From assembly GCF_001611795.1 (NCBI RefSeq), contig NZ_CP015098.1, positions 5,766,001 to 5,830,000 on the forward strand: DNA of 64,000 nt, read 5' to 3'. Both the position numbers and the translations under genes were made by a program. The notes under the pieces were generated by a model that saw nothing but the letters and a program-made list of their open reading frames with translations, did no database searches and had not been told where the DNA came from. Shown piece after piece: positions 1 to 8,182 of this stretch (its first letter is position 1; each line of letters opens with the position of its first letter). This DNA is from Streptomyces qaidamensis (GTDB taxonomy: Bacteria; Actinomycetota; Actinomycetes; Streptomycetales; Streptomycetaceae).

Positions 1-429
1 GTGCACGGCGGTGCCGCCGGACAGGGAGACGGCGGCGGTCCACAGCGGGTAGTCGGGCGCGGGTACGAGGACCTCGTCGCCGTCGTCCAGCAGGCCCTGC
101 ATCGCCATCACGATCAGCTCGGAGACGCCGTTGCCGATGAAGACGTGCTCGACGTCCGTCTCGATGCCGAGGGTCTGGTTGTGCATGACGACCGCCCGGC
201 GCGCGGCCAGCAGGCCCTTGGCGTCGCCGTAACCGTGCGCCGACGACACGTTCCGGAGGATGTCCTCCAGGATCTCCGGCGGGCACTCGAAGCCGAACGC
301 GGCCGGGTTTCCGGTGTTCAGCTTGAGGATCCGATGCCCGGCAGCCTCCAGTCTCATCGCCTCCTCGAGCACCGGGCCCCGGATCTCGTAACAGACGTTG
401 GCGAGCTTGGTCGACTGGATCACCTGCAT
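1..429 (-). CDS. PLP-dependent aminotransferase (AlaA type), N-terminal part; truncated by window edge
   Basis: Reading the minus strand from an ATG at 429 gives 143 codons open to the window edge. The protein begins MQVIQSTKLANVCYEIRGPV and contains the class I/II aminotransferase N-terminal landmarks: a substrate-loop LNTGNPAAFGF (about residues 39-49), a YGDAKGLLAAR segment (about 71-81), GNGVSELI (about 103-110) and PAPDYPLW (about 126-133). These match the family that interconverts alanine and pyruvate using glutamate. The catalytic lysine lies beyond the edge. No Shine-Dalgarno site is seen before the ATG, so the mRNA may be leaderless. It is divergent from the gene at 556. The family call is solid; the exact substrate is inference. 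Confidence 0.85.
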   Translation of the reverse strand, partial: MQVIQSTKLANVCYEIRGPVLEEAMRLEAAGHRILKLNTGNPAAFGFECPPEILEDILRNVSSAHGYGDAKGLLAARRAVVMHNQTLGIETDVEHVFIGNGVSELIVMAMQGLLDDGDEVLVPAPDYPLWTAAVSLSGGTAVH

Positions 430-555
430 GTGTGGGAGCTTACGGCCCGGTAATGGCTCCCGGGTCGTGTTTTCCGCCACGTGAGACGCGGCTATATGGG
501 GCTATGTCGCCGCACGCTGTCCCACCAGCACCTTCGGTCCCTAGAATGCGCCGCC
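430..555. promoter_or_regulatory. Divergent promoter region, with a -10 box 8 nt before the ATG at 556
   Basis: This 126-bp gap separates the aminotransferase (minus) from the repeat protein (plus). On the plus strand TAGAAT at 542-547 is followed by eight bases and then the ATG at 556, with TGTCCC 18 bp upstream as a possible -35. That geometry puts the transcription start at or next to the start codon, and no Shine-Dalgarno sequence is present. This suggests a leaderless mRNA, which is common in Streptomyces. Confidence 0.45.
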
Positions 556-1761
556 ATGTCCAAGCCATTCGATTACGCCGACGGAGCGACGGGCGGCGAG
601 CCGCAGGGACCGCCGAACGTGTACCTGCCGCAGGCGGCGCCCCCTCCGGCGTACGACGCCTTCGCGGACCCGGCGGCGGCACACGGCTGGCAGGACGTCT
701 ACGACCGGACGGACCCGGCGATCACGCCGACGGCCCCGCATCCGGCCGACGGCGCGCAGGCCACGGGCGACGCGGGCCGCACCGGCGCCCAGCGGTACGC
801 CGACGGCGGTGCGGGGGGCTCCCACGGGGGGCACCTCTACCCCGGCGGTGGTGCGGAGGGTTCCCACGGCGGCCACGTGTTTCCCGGCGGTGGTGCGGAG
901 GGTTCCCACGGCGGCCACGTGTTTCCCGGCGGTGGTGCGGAGGGTTCCCGTGCCGGGCACGTGTATCCGGGCGGTGGTGCGGAGGGTTCCCGTGCCGGGC
1001 ACGTGTATCCGGGCGGTGGTGCGGAGGGTTCCCGTGCCGGGCACGTGTATCCGGGCGGTGGTGCGGAGGGCTCTCCCGCCGGTCCCGCGTACCCCGGCGA
1101 TGCCGCCGGCGGCTCCCGTACCGGCCATGAGTACCCCGGCGATGCCCACGACTCCGGCGGTGGGCCCGACTACCCTGCCCCTGCCCCTGCCCCTGCCCCC
1201 GCCCCCTCGCACCCCGGCGGCGCGGACGGCGTCGGTGAGACGCGGGAGCTGCCCGTGGTGCCGGCGCCGGGAGGCCGGGCCGGTGCCGGGCGTCGCACCC
1301 GGCGCAAGCCCCCCGCCCGGCGGTCGCGCCGTGTGGCGGTCGCCGCCGGGGCCGTGGGTGCCGTGTCGGTGGCCCTCATCGTCGCCGGGCTCTCCTTCTC
1401 CGGTGCGCCTTCCGGCGGGACGCGGGGCGGCGAGGGTGGCTCCACGGACCCGGCGGCCGGGGTGGGGGAGTCGCCGGCGGCGTCACCCACGACCACCGGT
1501 CCGGCGGCGAACCCCGACGCCCCGCGCGCCGGCCGCCCGGGGCGGTCTGACGGGCCGTCCGGTGCCGCGTCCGCGAGCCCGTCGCCCGGGGCGAGCCGGA
1601 CCCCGTCCGCGTCCGACTCGGACGGCGCGCCACCCCCGGCCGCCGCCACGACCACCGCTCCGGTGGAATCCGACCCCAGCCCCACCCCCACGGCTTCGGC
1701 CCCCGGCAGGCCCGACGGCAAACCCGGACACGGCCGCGGCGGCACCAAGGGACCCAAGTGA
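556..1761 (+). CDS. Single-pass membrane protein with Gly-rich tandem repeats and a Ser/Pro/Thr-rich tail
   Basis: Unrecognised 401-aa protein. I chose the ATG at 556 (MSKPFDYADG) over upstream GTG codons because of the TAGAAT box just before it. Order of parts: a Pro/Ala-rich N terminus; about six 14-residue repeats of the type H(V/L)(F/Y)PGGGAEGS(H/R)(G/A)G (about residues 92-180); an Ala-Pro run; a basic stretch RRTRRKPPARRSRR; one hydrophobic helix (about residues 255-280); and a low-complexity Ser/Thr/Pro/Gly tail ending in GRGGTKGPK. The basic stretch before the helix predicts a cytoplasmic N terminus and an extracellular tail. No catalytic motif is seen. It could be a scaffold or an envelope-associated protein. 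The repeats are nearly identical in DNA, which suggests recent expansion. Confidence 0.6.
   Translation: MSKPFDYADGATGGEPQGPPNVYLPQAAPPPAYDAFADPAAAHGWQDVYDRTDPAITPTAPHPADGAQATGDAGRTGAQRYADGGAGGSHGGHLYPGGGAEGSHGGHVFPGGGAEGSHGGHVFPGGGAEGSRAGHVYPGGGAEGSRAGHVYPGGGAEGSRAGHVYPGGGAEGSPAGPAYPGDAAGGSRTGHEYPGDAHDSGGGPDYPAPAPAPAPAPSHPGGADGVGETRELPVVPAPGGRAGAGRRTRRKPPARRSRRVAVAAGAVGAVSVALIVAGLSFSGAPSGGTRGGEGGSTDPAAGVGESPAASPTTTGPAANPDAPRAGRPGRSDGPSGAASASPSPGASRTPSASDSDGAPPPAAATTTAPVESDPSPTPTASAPGRPDGKPGHGRGGTKGPK
833..1078 (+). repeat. 42-bp coding tandem repeat array
   Basis: About six in-register copies of a 42-bp unit (GGCGGTGGTGCGGAGGGTTC followed by 22 more bases) encode the 14-residue repeat of the gene at 556. 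The three copies between about 930 and 1065 are identical or nearly so at DNA level. A second microrepeat of CCTGCC hexamers (about 1173-1206) encodes Ala-Pro. Such arrays tend to vary in copy number between strains. Confidence 0.85.
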
Positions 1762-1827
1762 CCGTGCTGTAAGGGCGGTTGAGTAGGGTCGGGCAGGACG
1801 CCGGGATTCCGGTCGTGGAACAGGTTC

Positions 1828-1857
1828 TTGTGCCCGCCCCCTCGCGACGATCACAAT
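1828..1857 (+). promoter_or_regulatory. Candidate promoter of the serine protease gene
   Basis: TTGTGC at 1828-1833 and CACAAT at 1852-1857 are separated by 18 bp and resemble a housekeeping -35/-10 pair, about 65 bp ahead of the protease start. Confidence 0.35.
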
Positions 1858-1923
1858 GCACATGACAACAGTGCAGGCGGCCGGAGGATTTCCGGTCGCC
1901 TCCGTCGCAAGAGGGGACCCCCC

Positions 1924-2850
1924 ATGAGAAAACCTCTCGCCGCCGCGTTCTGCGCCCTGGCGATAGCCGGGGCCGGCGCGGCCCCCGCGGCCGCTGCCGA
2001 TGCCGCCCCCACGGGCGTCGGCAAGACCGCGGACACGGGCTCGGCCACGTCCGCCGTCTCCGGCGTGGTCACGTCCGTGGAGCAGACGCTGTCCGGGCTC
2101 CGCGGCCCTCAGGCCAAAGCCGTGAACTTCGCCGGCACCGTCGCGCTCAGCAACTGCTCCGGCTCTGTCGTCCGCATGCCGGACTCGGAGGACAACGACC
2201 CGGCGCTCGTGATGACCAACGGCCACTGTCTGGAGTCCGGGTTCCCCGGCCCCGGGCAGGTCCTCGTCGACAAGGCCTCCAGCCGTACCTTCAGTCTGCT
2301 CAACGCCTCCGGCTCGCGCGTCGCCACCCTGCGCGCCGCCAAGCTCGCCTACGGCACGATGACCGACACGGACGTCGCGCTGTACCAGCTCACTACCACG
2401 TACGCGCAGATCAAGAGCTCGTACAACATCAACGCGCTGACGCTGAGCGACAGTCACCCGGTCGCCGGCACCGCCATCGGTATCCCCTCCGGCTACTGGA
2501 AGCGGATCTACAGCTGCTCCATCGACGGGTTCGTGCCCACCCTGAAGGAGGGCGACTGGACCTGGAAGGACTCGGTCCGCTACACCTCCGCCTGCAACAC
2601 CATCGGCGGCACGTCCGGCTCGCCCGTCGTCGACCAGGCCACCAACAAGGTCGTCGCCATCAACAACACCGGCAACGAGGACGGTGAGCGCTGCACGGTG
2701 AACAACCCCTGCGAGGTCGACGCGAACGGCACCGTGACCGTCCGCAAGGGCATCAACTACGCCCAGCAGACCTACGGGATCCCGGCCTGCTTCGGGATCG
2801 ACAGCAAGCTCGACCTGAGCGCGAGCGGCTGCACCCTGCCCAAGCCGTAA
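1924..2850 (+). CDS. Secreted trypsin-like (S1/V8 family) serine protease
   Basis: 308-aa exported endopeptidase. The ATG at 1924 follows a purine-rich AAGAGGGGA site and starts a clear signal peptide (MRKPLAAAFCALAIAGAGAA..., cleavage near residue 25). A chymotrypsin-fold triad is visible: His101 in MTNGHCL, Asp150 in TDTDVALYQL and Ser231 in GGTSGSPVV. Eight cysteines in the mature part (for example ALSNCSG, YSCSI, TSACNT, ERCTVNNPC, PACFG, SGCTL) suggest disulfides suited to the extracellular environment. A propeptide of about 40 residues probably separates the signal peptide from the catalytic domain. It is a single-gene unit. Substrate specificity cannot be read from the sequence. Confidence 0.88.
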   Translation: MRKPLAAAFCALAIAGAGAAPAAAADAAPTGVGKTADTGSATSAVSGVVTSVEQTLSGLRGPQAKAVNFAGTVALSNCSGSVVRMPDSEDNDPALVMTNGHCLESGFPGPGQVLVDKASSRTFSLLNASGSRVATLRAAKLAYGTMTDTDVALYQLTTTYAQIKSSYNINALTLSDSHPVAGTAIGIPSGYWKRIYSCSIDGFVPTLKEGDWTWKDSVRYTSACNTIGGTSGSPVVDQATNKVVAINNTGNEDGERCTVNNPCEVDANGTVTVRKGINYAQQTYGIPACFGIDSKLDLSASGCTLPKP

Positions 2851-2871
2851 GGCAGGGTGCCGGCCGGGCGG

Positions 2872-4485
2872 TCACGCGGGAGGAGTCCTGCGGACCGCCC
2901 GGCCCGCCAGCACGTCCGTGCGGCGGCCGTCCTCGATCACGAACCGGCCGTCGACCAGCACGTGGGGGACGCCCGTCGGGAGCGTGCGCGGCTGCGCGTA
3001 GGTGGAGCCCGCCGCGACCGTCGCCGGGTCGAAGAGCACCAGGTCGGCCCTGTAACCCTCGCGCACCAGGCCCCGGTCGGGCAGCCGGAGCCGTGCCGCC
3101 GGGCGGGACGTGAGATGCGCGACGCACTCCTCCAGCGACAGCACCCCCAACTCCCGCACGTAGTGCCCGAGGTAGTGCGGGAAGGTGCCGTAGGCGCGCG
3201 GGTGCGGCTTGGCGCCCTGGAGGATGCCGTCCGAGCCGCCGGTGTGCACCCGGTGGCGCATGATCTCCCGGACGTTCTCCTCGTGGCCCACGTGCTGGAG
3301 GATCGTCGGGGCCAGCCGGTCGGCCAGCAGCAGTCCGCGCGCGGTCTCCCAGGGGGCCTCGCCCCGCCGGTCCGCCGACTCCCGGACGGTCCGGCCGACG
3401 AAACCGGCCAGGGCCGGGTCGTTCACGCCCGAGATCTCGATCGTGTCCCACTCGACGGGCACGCCGTGGCAGCCGTCCGAGCCGGTGACCTCCAGGTCGT
3501 GGCGGATGCGTTCCGCGGTGCCGGGGTCCGCCAGCCGCCTGAGGGTCTCCTCCGTGCCGCCCTCGCTCGCCCAGCTCGGCAGCACGGCCGCCAGCGTCGT
3601 GCAGCCCGGTGTGTACGGGTACGTGTCGAGACTGATGTCGGACCCGGCCGCGAGCGCCTCGTCCAGCAGGGCCAGCAGCTCGGGCGCCCGGCCCTTGTTC
3701 ACGCCGAAGTTCATGGTGGCGTGCGCGAGATGGAGGGAGCAGCCCGCCTCCCGGGTCAGCGCCACCATCTCCTCGTACGCCTGGAGGGCCCCGGCACCGT
3801 AGGAGCGGTGGTGCGGGCAGTAGTAGCCGCCGTAGGACGCCACCACCCGGCACAGCTCCGTCAGTTCGGCGTCCCGCGCGTACATGCCCGGGGTGTAGGT
3901 CAGCCCCGACGACATGCCGACGGCGCCCTGCTCCATGCCCTCGGCCACCAACTGCCGCATCCGGTCGAGCTCCTGGTCGGTGGCCGCGCGGTCCTCCCAG
4001 CCGACGGCGAGCGCCCGGACCGTGCCCTGCGGGATCAGGTAGGCCGCGTTCACGGCGATCCCGCGGTCCAGCCGGTCCAGGTACTCGCCGACCGTGCGCC
4101 AGTCGAAGTCGATGTCGTCACCCGGGCCGTTCCATCCGGCGATCGCCCGCCGCACCTCGCCGAGCGTGCGGTCGTCGACCGGCGCGTACGACAGGCCGTC
4201 CTGGCCGATGACCTCCAGGGTGACGCCCTGCGCGGCCTTGGCGCTGTGGTCGGGGTCGCGCAGCAGCGCCAGATCGCTGTGGGCGTGCATGTCGATGAAA
4301 CCGGGAGAGAGGACCAGGCCCTCGGCGTCCAGCTCCCGGCGCGCCTTCGGCCGCTGGCAGCCGGCCGCCGCGGCCTCCTTGACGATCGACACGATCCGGC
4401 CGCCGTCGACCACGACATCGGCCCGGTACGCGTCCGAGCCGGAGCCGTCGACGACGTCGGCGTCCCGGATGACGAGCTCTTCCAT
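2872..4485 (-). CDS. N-acyl-D-amino-acid deacylase (D-aminoacylase), amidohydrolase superfamily
   Basis: 537-aa cytoplasmic zinc hydrolase predicted to remove acyl groups from N-acyl-D-amino acids, giving the free D-amino acid. The metal-binding HxH motif is in PGFIDMHAHSD (His67, His69). Further family segments are the internal SSGLTYTPGMYA and CPHHRS, and the C-terminal LTSRPAARLRLPDRG and DLVLFDP that close the small beta-sandwich. The ATG at 4485 has AGGAGG a suitable distance upstream. It lies 13 nt downstream of the D-amino-acid lyase gene and is surely cotranscribed with it. The product of this enzyme is a plausible substrate for that neighbour. Confidence 0.9.
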   Translation of the reverse strand: MEELVIRDADVVDGSGSDAYRADVVVDGGRIVSIVKEAAAAGCQRPKARRELDAEGLVLSPGFIDMHAHSDLALLRDPDHSAKAAQGVTLEVIGQDGLSYAPVDDRTLGEVRRAIAGWNGPGDDIDFDWRTVGEYLDRLDRGIAVNAAYLIPQGTVRALAVGWEDRAATDQELDRMRQLVAEGMEQGAVGMSSGLTYTPGMYARDAELTELCRVVASYGGYYCPHHRSYGAGALQAYEEMVALTREAGCSLHLAHATMNFGVNKGRAPELLALLDEALAAGSDISLDTYPYTPGCTTLAAVLPSWASEGGTEETLRRLADPGTAERIRHDLEVTGSDGCHGVPVEWDTIEISGVNDPALAGFVGRTVRESADRRGEAPWETARGLLLADRLAPTILQHVGHEENVREIMRHRVHTGGSDGILQGAKPHPRAYGTFPHYLGHYVRELGVLSLEECVAHLTSRPAARLRLPDRGLVREGYRADLVLFDPATVAAGSTYAQPRTLPTGVPHVLVDGRFVIEDGRRTDVLAGRAVRRTPPA

Positions 4486-4498
4486 CGCTGACGGCCTC

Positions 4499-5776
4499 CT
4501 AGAAGAACGTGCGGACGTAGTCGACGACCGTGCCGTCCGCTTCGGCGACGGGAATCAGCTGCCACTTGTCGAACGAGGTGCACGGGTGGGACAGCCCGAG
4601 CCCGACCCAGTCGCCGACCTCCAGATCCGCGTCCGGCGTGGTGGCGAGCCAGGCGTGCTGGTCCGACAGGGCCGTCACCGACACGCCGGTGGCCGGGCGC
4701 TCGGCGCCGTCCCGGCGGATCACCTGGGCGAAGGGCAGGCCGAGGTCGTAGGCCGCGTCCCGCTTGCCCGAGTTGACGAAGGCCTGCTCGGCCGAAGGCC
4801 GCGACACCACCTGCGTCCACAGCCGGAACGCCGGCTCCAGGGCGCCCTCCTCGGGGATCCGGTTGAACGGGGTCAGCTTGCGGTAGTGGCCGTCGTCGTG
4901 CGAGACGTACGCGCCCGAGCGCAGCAACTTCAGTACGGGAAGGGAGAGTTCGGGGATCTCCGCGAAGACCTCGGCGACCGCGTCGAACCAGGCGCTGCCG
5001 CCCGCACTGACCACGATCTCGTCCAGCCCGGTGAACCGCCCGGCCTTGTCGAAGTCGGCGGCGAGGGCGACCAGCCGCCGCAGCCACGCCGTCACCCGCT
5101 CGGTGTCGGCCTTCGGCACCTCGCCCTCGTAGCCCGCGACACCGACGAGCCGCAGCGTCCGCGTGGCGGCCACGGCGTCCGCGACCGCCGCGCACTCCGC
5201 CTCCGTGCGCACCCCGGTCCGGGCGCCCTCGCCGGCCGCGAGCTCGACGACGACGTCCAGGGGCCGCGTGGCGTCCCGCAGGGCTTCGTCCATCAGCTCG
5301 ACCCCGCGCACCGAGTCGACGTAGCAGACCAGCTCGAAATCCCGGTCGGCGTCCAGCTCGGCCGCGATCCAGCGCAGGGCCGCCGCGTCGACGAGCTCGT
5401 TGGCGAGGAAGACCCGCCGTGTCCCGAAGGCCCGCGCCACCCGCACCTGGTGCGGCACGGCCAGCGTGATGCCCCACGCCCCGTGCTCGATCTGCCGCTG
5501 GAACAGCTGCGGGGCCATCGAGGTCTTGCCGTGCGGCGCGAAGGCCAGGCCGTGCCGGGCCGCGTACGTCTCCATCAGCTTCAGGTTGTGCTCCAGGCGC
5601 TCCGCGGACAGCGCGAGCACGGGTGTCGCGAAGCCGCCGGTGAAGAGGTTGCGGCGCTGGCCGGCCAGCTCGGCGACGGTCAGCCCGTCGGCGTCCGGCG
5701 GGAGGCCCTTGAAGCGGTGATCGACGCGCTCGGCGGCGAGCCGGGCGAGGGAATCGGCGGCGGTATCGGCTGTCAT
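4499..5776 (-). CDS. PLP/zinc-dependent D-amino-acid deaminase (D-serine dehydratase/D-threonine aldolase-like, alanine racemase fold III)
   Basis: 425-aa enzyme. The N-terminal alanine-racemase-type barrel carries the predicted Schiff-base lysine Lys84 in APHGKTSM. The C-terminal domain ends with the zinc-binding HxC motif (His397, Cys399 in LSHPCTSFDK) that is diagnostic of eukaryotic-type D-serine dehydratase and D-threonine aldolase. It probably converts a D-hydroxy or D-amino acid to a keto acid plus ammonia. It is the first gene of a minus-strand operon with the D-aminoacylase, and divergent from the kinase-IclR-RidA operon. If it works by beta-elimination, it would release 2-aminoacrylate, which RidA (7748) detoxifies. 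The ATG at 5776 follows AGGAGG. Confidence 0.85.
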   Translation of the reverse strand: MTADTAADSLARLAAERVDHRFKGLPPDADGLTVAELAGQRRNLFTGGFATPVLALSAERLEHNLKLMETYAARHGLAFAPHGKTSMAPQLFQRQIEHGAWGITLAVPHQVRVARAFGTRRVFLANELVDAAALRWIAAELDADRDFELVCYVDSVRGVELMDEALRDATRPLDVVVELAAGEGARTGVRTEAECAAVADAVAATRTLRLVGVAGYEGEVPKADTERVTAWLRRLVALAADFDKAGRFTGLDEIVVSAGGSAWFDAVAEVFAEIPELSLPVLKLLRSGAYVSHDDGHYRKLTPFNRIPEEGALEPAFRLWTQVVSRPSAEQAFVNSGKRDAAYDLGLPFAQVIRRDGAERPATGVSVTALSDQHAWLATTPDADLEVGDWVGLGLSHPCTSFDKWQLIPVAEADGTVVDYVRTFF

Positions 5777-5796
5777 GGGGCCTCCTGATCAGCGAT

Positions 5797-5813
5797 GTTG
5801 CATTATGTGCAAC
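5797..5813. promoter_or_regulatory. Perfect inverted repeat GTTGCA-N5-TGCAAC; candidate IclR operator
   Basis: GTTGCATTATGTGCAAC is a 6-bp perfect inverted repeat with a 5-bp spacer, 20 bp upstream of the D-amino-acid lyase start. On the minus strand its centre reads CATAAT, a good -10 box, so binding there would block that promoter. The only regulator gene in the cluster is the IclR protein at 6990, which is the natural candidate ligand. That assignment is inference. Confidence 0.5.
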
Positions 5814-5868
5814 CTTCATTGCGTATGGCGCTCAACGCTGTCTAACATCTCGGCCACCGCCGGTCAAT

Positions 5869-5940
5869 GAAACCGCCACCCACCGAAGCCGTCACCCACG
5901 GAAGCCGTCACCCACCGAAGCCGCCACCCACCGAAGCCGC
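5869..5940 (+). repeat. 16-bp direct repeats (about 4.5 copies) ahead of the sugar kinase
   Basis: Tandem units of the form GAAGCCGTCACCCACC begin at 5869, 5885, 5901, 5917 and 5933 (the last one partial), differing at one or two bases. They end immediately before the Shine-Dalgarno site of the gene at 5959. They could be an array of protein sites, a transcript-leader element, or slippage-derived filler. Confidence 0.75.
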
Positions 5941-5958
5941 CGAGGAGCTACGAGCATC

Positions 5959-6993
5959 GTGACCCCCACCGGACCCTGCAACGCCCCCGACGTCGTGGAC
6001 GTCGTCGCGCTCGGCGAGTCCATGGTCACGTTTGCGCCCACCCGGCCGGGCCGCCTCGCCGACGTGCCGTCGTTCGAGCGGGGGATCGGCGGGGCGGAGT
6101 CGAACGTGGCGTGTGTGCTGGCGGCGGCCGGGCACTCAGCGCGGTGGATCAGCAGGGTCGGAGCCGACCCGTTCGGTGATCACCTGGTGGAGGCGATCGG
6201 CGGGTACGGCGTCGACGTGGCGCACGTCCGGCGCGACCCCGGCCGCCCCACCGGCATCTACTTCCGCACCGCCGGGGACCGGGCCGGCGACGCCCACGAG
6301 GTGGCGTACTACCGGGCCGGCTCCGCCGCGTCCGCGATGAGCGTGACGGACCCCGACCCGGCGGCCGTGCGCGCCGGACGCGTGCTGCACCTGTCCGGGA
6401 TCACGGCCGCGCTGTCCGGCAGCTGCCTGGACCTGATGCGCGAGCTGACCGCCCGCCGGCCCGGCCGGTCCCTGGTCTCCTTCGACGTCAACCACCGACC
6501 CGGGCTGTGGCGCGACACGGACGCCCCGACGGTGCTGCGCGACCTCGCACGGGGCGCGGACCTCGTGTTCGTCGGGCAGGACGAGGCCTGGGGGCTGCAC
6601 AGCCCCGAGGCCGTCCGCGCCGCCCTCCCCGAACCCGAGGTGCTGGTCGTCAAGCAGGGCGCCGCCGGAGCCACCGTCTTCGAGCAGCGGGACGTCACCT
6701 TCGTCCCCGCGCCCCGGGTCGACGTCGTGGCCGCCGTCGGCGCCGGAGACGCCTTCGCCGCCGGGTTCCTCTCCGCCACCCTGCGCGCACTACCCGTACG
6801 GGACAGGCTGCGGCACGGGCACCTCATGGCCGCCGCCGCCCTGACCGCGCCCGGTGACCTCGCCGCACCGCCCGCCCGGGAGCACGCCGACCGGCTCGCC
6901 GCCCTGGACGACGCGGCATGGGGGAGACTGCGACTCGGCCCGGGCTGGACCGAGGAGACACAGCGGGCCGACGAGGAGGTACGTACGTCATGA
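5959..6993 (+). CDS. PfkB-family sugar kinase, 2-keto-3-deoxygluconate kinase-like
   Basis: 344-aa ribokinase-fold kinase. The N terminus VVALGESMVTFAP and the substrate loop GGAESNVACVLAAAG resemble KDG kinases. The catalytic PfkB signature AAVGAGDAFAAGF, with the base Asp in GAGD, is near residues 258-270. The GTG at 5959 follows GAGGAGCT. Its stop overlaps the IclR start (ATGA), so the two are translationally coupled. In this context it probably phosphorylates a keto-sugar acid or a related product of the cluster. The substrate is not certain. Confidence 0.82.
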   Translation: MTPTGPCNAPDVVDVVALGESMVTFAPTRPGRLADVPSFERGIGGAESNVACVLAAAGHSARWISRVGADPFGDHLVEAIGGYGVDVAHVRRDPGRPTGIYFRTAGDRAGDAHEVAYYRAGSAASAMSVTDPDPAAVRAGRVLHLSGITAALSGSCLDLMRELTARRPGRSLVSFDVNHRPGLWRDTDAPTVLRDLARGADLVFVGQDEAWGLHSPEAVRAALPEPEVLVVKQGAAGATVFEQRDVTFVPAPRVDVVAAVGAGDAFAAGFLSATLRALPVRDRLRHGHLMAAAALTAPGDLAAPPAREHADRLAALDDAAWGRLRLGPGWTEETQRADEEVRTS

Positions 6994-7751
6994 GCCAGAC
7001 CGTCGACCGCGCGCTCAGCATCCTGCCGCTGCTCGCCGAGGGCCCCGCCGACCTGGGGCAGGTCGCCGACCGCCTCGGCGTCCACAAGTCCACGGCGCTG
7101 CGCCTGCTGCGCACCCTGCACGAGCACGGGCTCGTCTACCGCCAGTCCGACCAGCGTTACCGCCTCGGCGCCCGGCTCTTCGCCCTCGCCCAGGAGGCGA
7201 TGGAGAACCTCGACGTCCGCGAGATCGCACACCCCCACCTGGTCCGCCTCAACGAGGACTGCGGGCACACCGTGCACCTCGCCGTGTACGAGGAGAACGA
7301 GGTCCTCTACATCGACAAGGTCGAGAGCCGCTACCCCGTGCGGATGTACTCGCGCATCGGCAAGCCCGTCGCCATCACCGTCGCCGCGGTCGCCAAGCTG
7401 CTGCTCGCGGACCTGCCCGAGCACGAGCGGCGGGCGGTCGCGGAGAAGCTCGACTACCCCACCTACACGTCCCGTTCGACACCCGACGCCGGCGCGTTCC
7501 TGCGGGAGCTGGAGAAGGTGCGCGAACAGGGCTGGGCCACCGACCTCGGCGGCCACGAGGAGTCCATCAACTGCGTCGCCGCGCCCATCCGCGGCGCCGA
7601 CGGCCGAGTCGTCGCCGCGATGTCGGTCTCCGCGCCGAACGTCGTCGTCACCGCCGACGAACTCCTCACCCTCCTGCCGCTGGTGCGCCGCACGGCGGAC
7701 GCCATCAGCGGCGAGTACTCCGGCAGAACACCAGTGAAGGGCACCGAATGA
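6990..7751 (+). CDS. IclR-family transcriptional regulator
   Basis: 253-aa regulator. The winged HTH spans about residues 1-65 (QTVDRALSILPLL ... LGQVADRLGVHKSTALRLLRTL), followed by the IclR ligand domain (LYIDKVESRYPVRMYSRIG; the C-terminal ESINCVAAPIRGADGRVVAAMSVSAP). I start at the ATG at 6990, which overlaps the kinase stop and has GAGGAGG upstream, rather than at an upstream in-frame ATG. Its stop overlaps the RidA start (ATGA). It most likely controls its own operon and the divergent D-amino-acid operon through the palindrome at 5797-5813. The inducer is unknown. Confidence 0.88.
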   Translation: MSQTVDRALSILPLLAEGPADLGQVADRLGVHKSTALRLLRTLHEHGLVYRQSDQRYRLGARLFALAQEAMENLDVREIAHPHLVRLNEDCGHTVHLAVYEENEVLYIDKVESRYPVRMYSRIGKPVAITVAAVAKLLLADLPEHERRAVAEKLDYPTYTSRSTPDAGAFLRELEKVREQGWATDLGGHEESINCVAAPIRGADGRVVAAMSVSAPNVVVTADELLTLLPLVRRTADAISGEYSGRTPVKGTE

Positions 7752-8158
7752 CGGACAAGATCGCGCTCACCCCGAAGACCCACACCACCCCGCCGGCGAA
7801 GTTCTCGCACGGTGTGAAGAAGGGCAACATCCTCCAGGTCGCCGGCCAGGTCGGCTTCCTGCCCGCCGAGGAGGGCAAGGCGCCCACGCCCGCCGGGCCG
7901 GCCCTGCGCGAGCAGACCCTCCAGACGCTGGCCAACGTCAAGGCCATCCTGGAGGAGGGCGGCGCCTCCTGGGACGACGTGATGATGATCCGCGTCTACC
8001 TGACGGACGTCGACCACTTCGCCGAGATGAACGAGATCTACAACGCGTACTTCGAGGAGCAGGGCCTGACCCGGCCGCCCGCCGCGCGCACGACGGTCTA
8101 CGTCGGCCTCCCCGCGGGTCTCCTCGTCGAGATCGACGCGCTGGCCGTCCTCGGCTGA
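7748..8158 (+). CDS. ridA: RidA family enamine/imine deaminase
   Basis: 136-aa trimeric YjgF/YER057c/UK114-family protein. It shows GQVGFLP, the mid-protein VKAILEEGGASWDDVMMIRVYLTD, and the signature PPAARTTVYVGLPAGLLVEIDALA with the conserved Arg that binds the carboxylate of 2-aminoacrylate. The family hydrolyses reactive enamines/imines released by PLP dehydratases. Its place as the third gene of a coupled operon, opposite a D-serine-dehydratase-like enzyme, fits that housekeeping role exactly. Confidence 0.88.
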   Translation: MTDKIALTPKTHTTPPAKFSHGVKKGNILQVAGQVGFLPAEEGKAPTPAGPALREQTLQTLANVKAILEEGGASWDDVMMIRVYLTDVDHFAEMNEIYNAYFEEQGLTRPPAARTTVYVGLPAGLLVEIDALAVLG

Positions 8159-8182
8159 TCCGCCCCACCCCGCCTTCTTCGA

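Noticed and set aside
2857..4491. 544-codon plus-strand frame opposite the D-aminoacylase
   Set aside because: Antisense shadow of a gene with metal-binding motifs.
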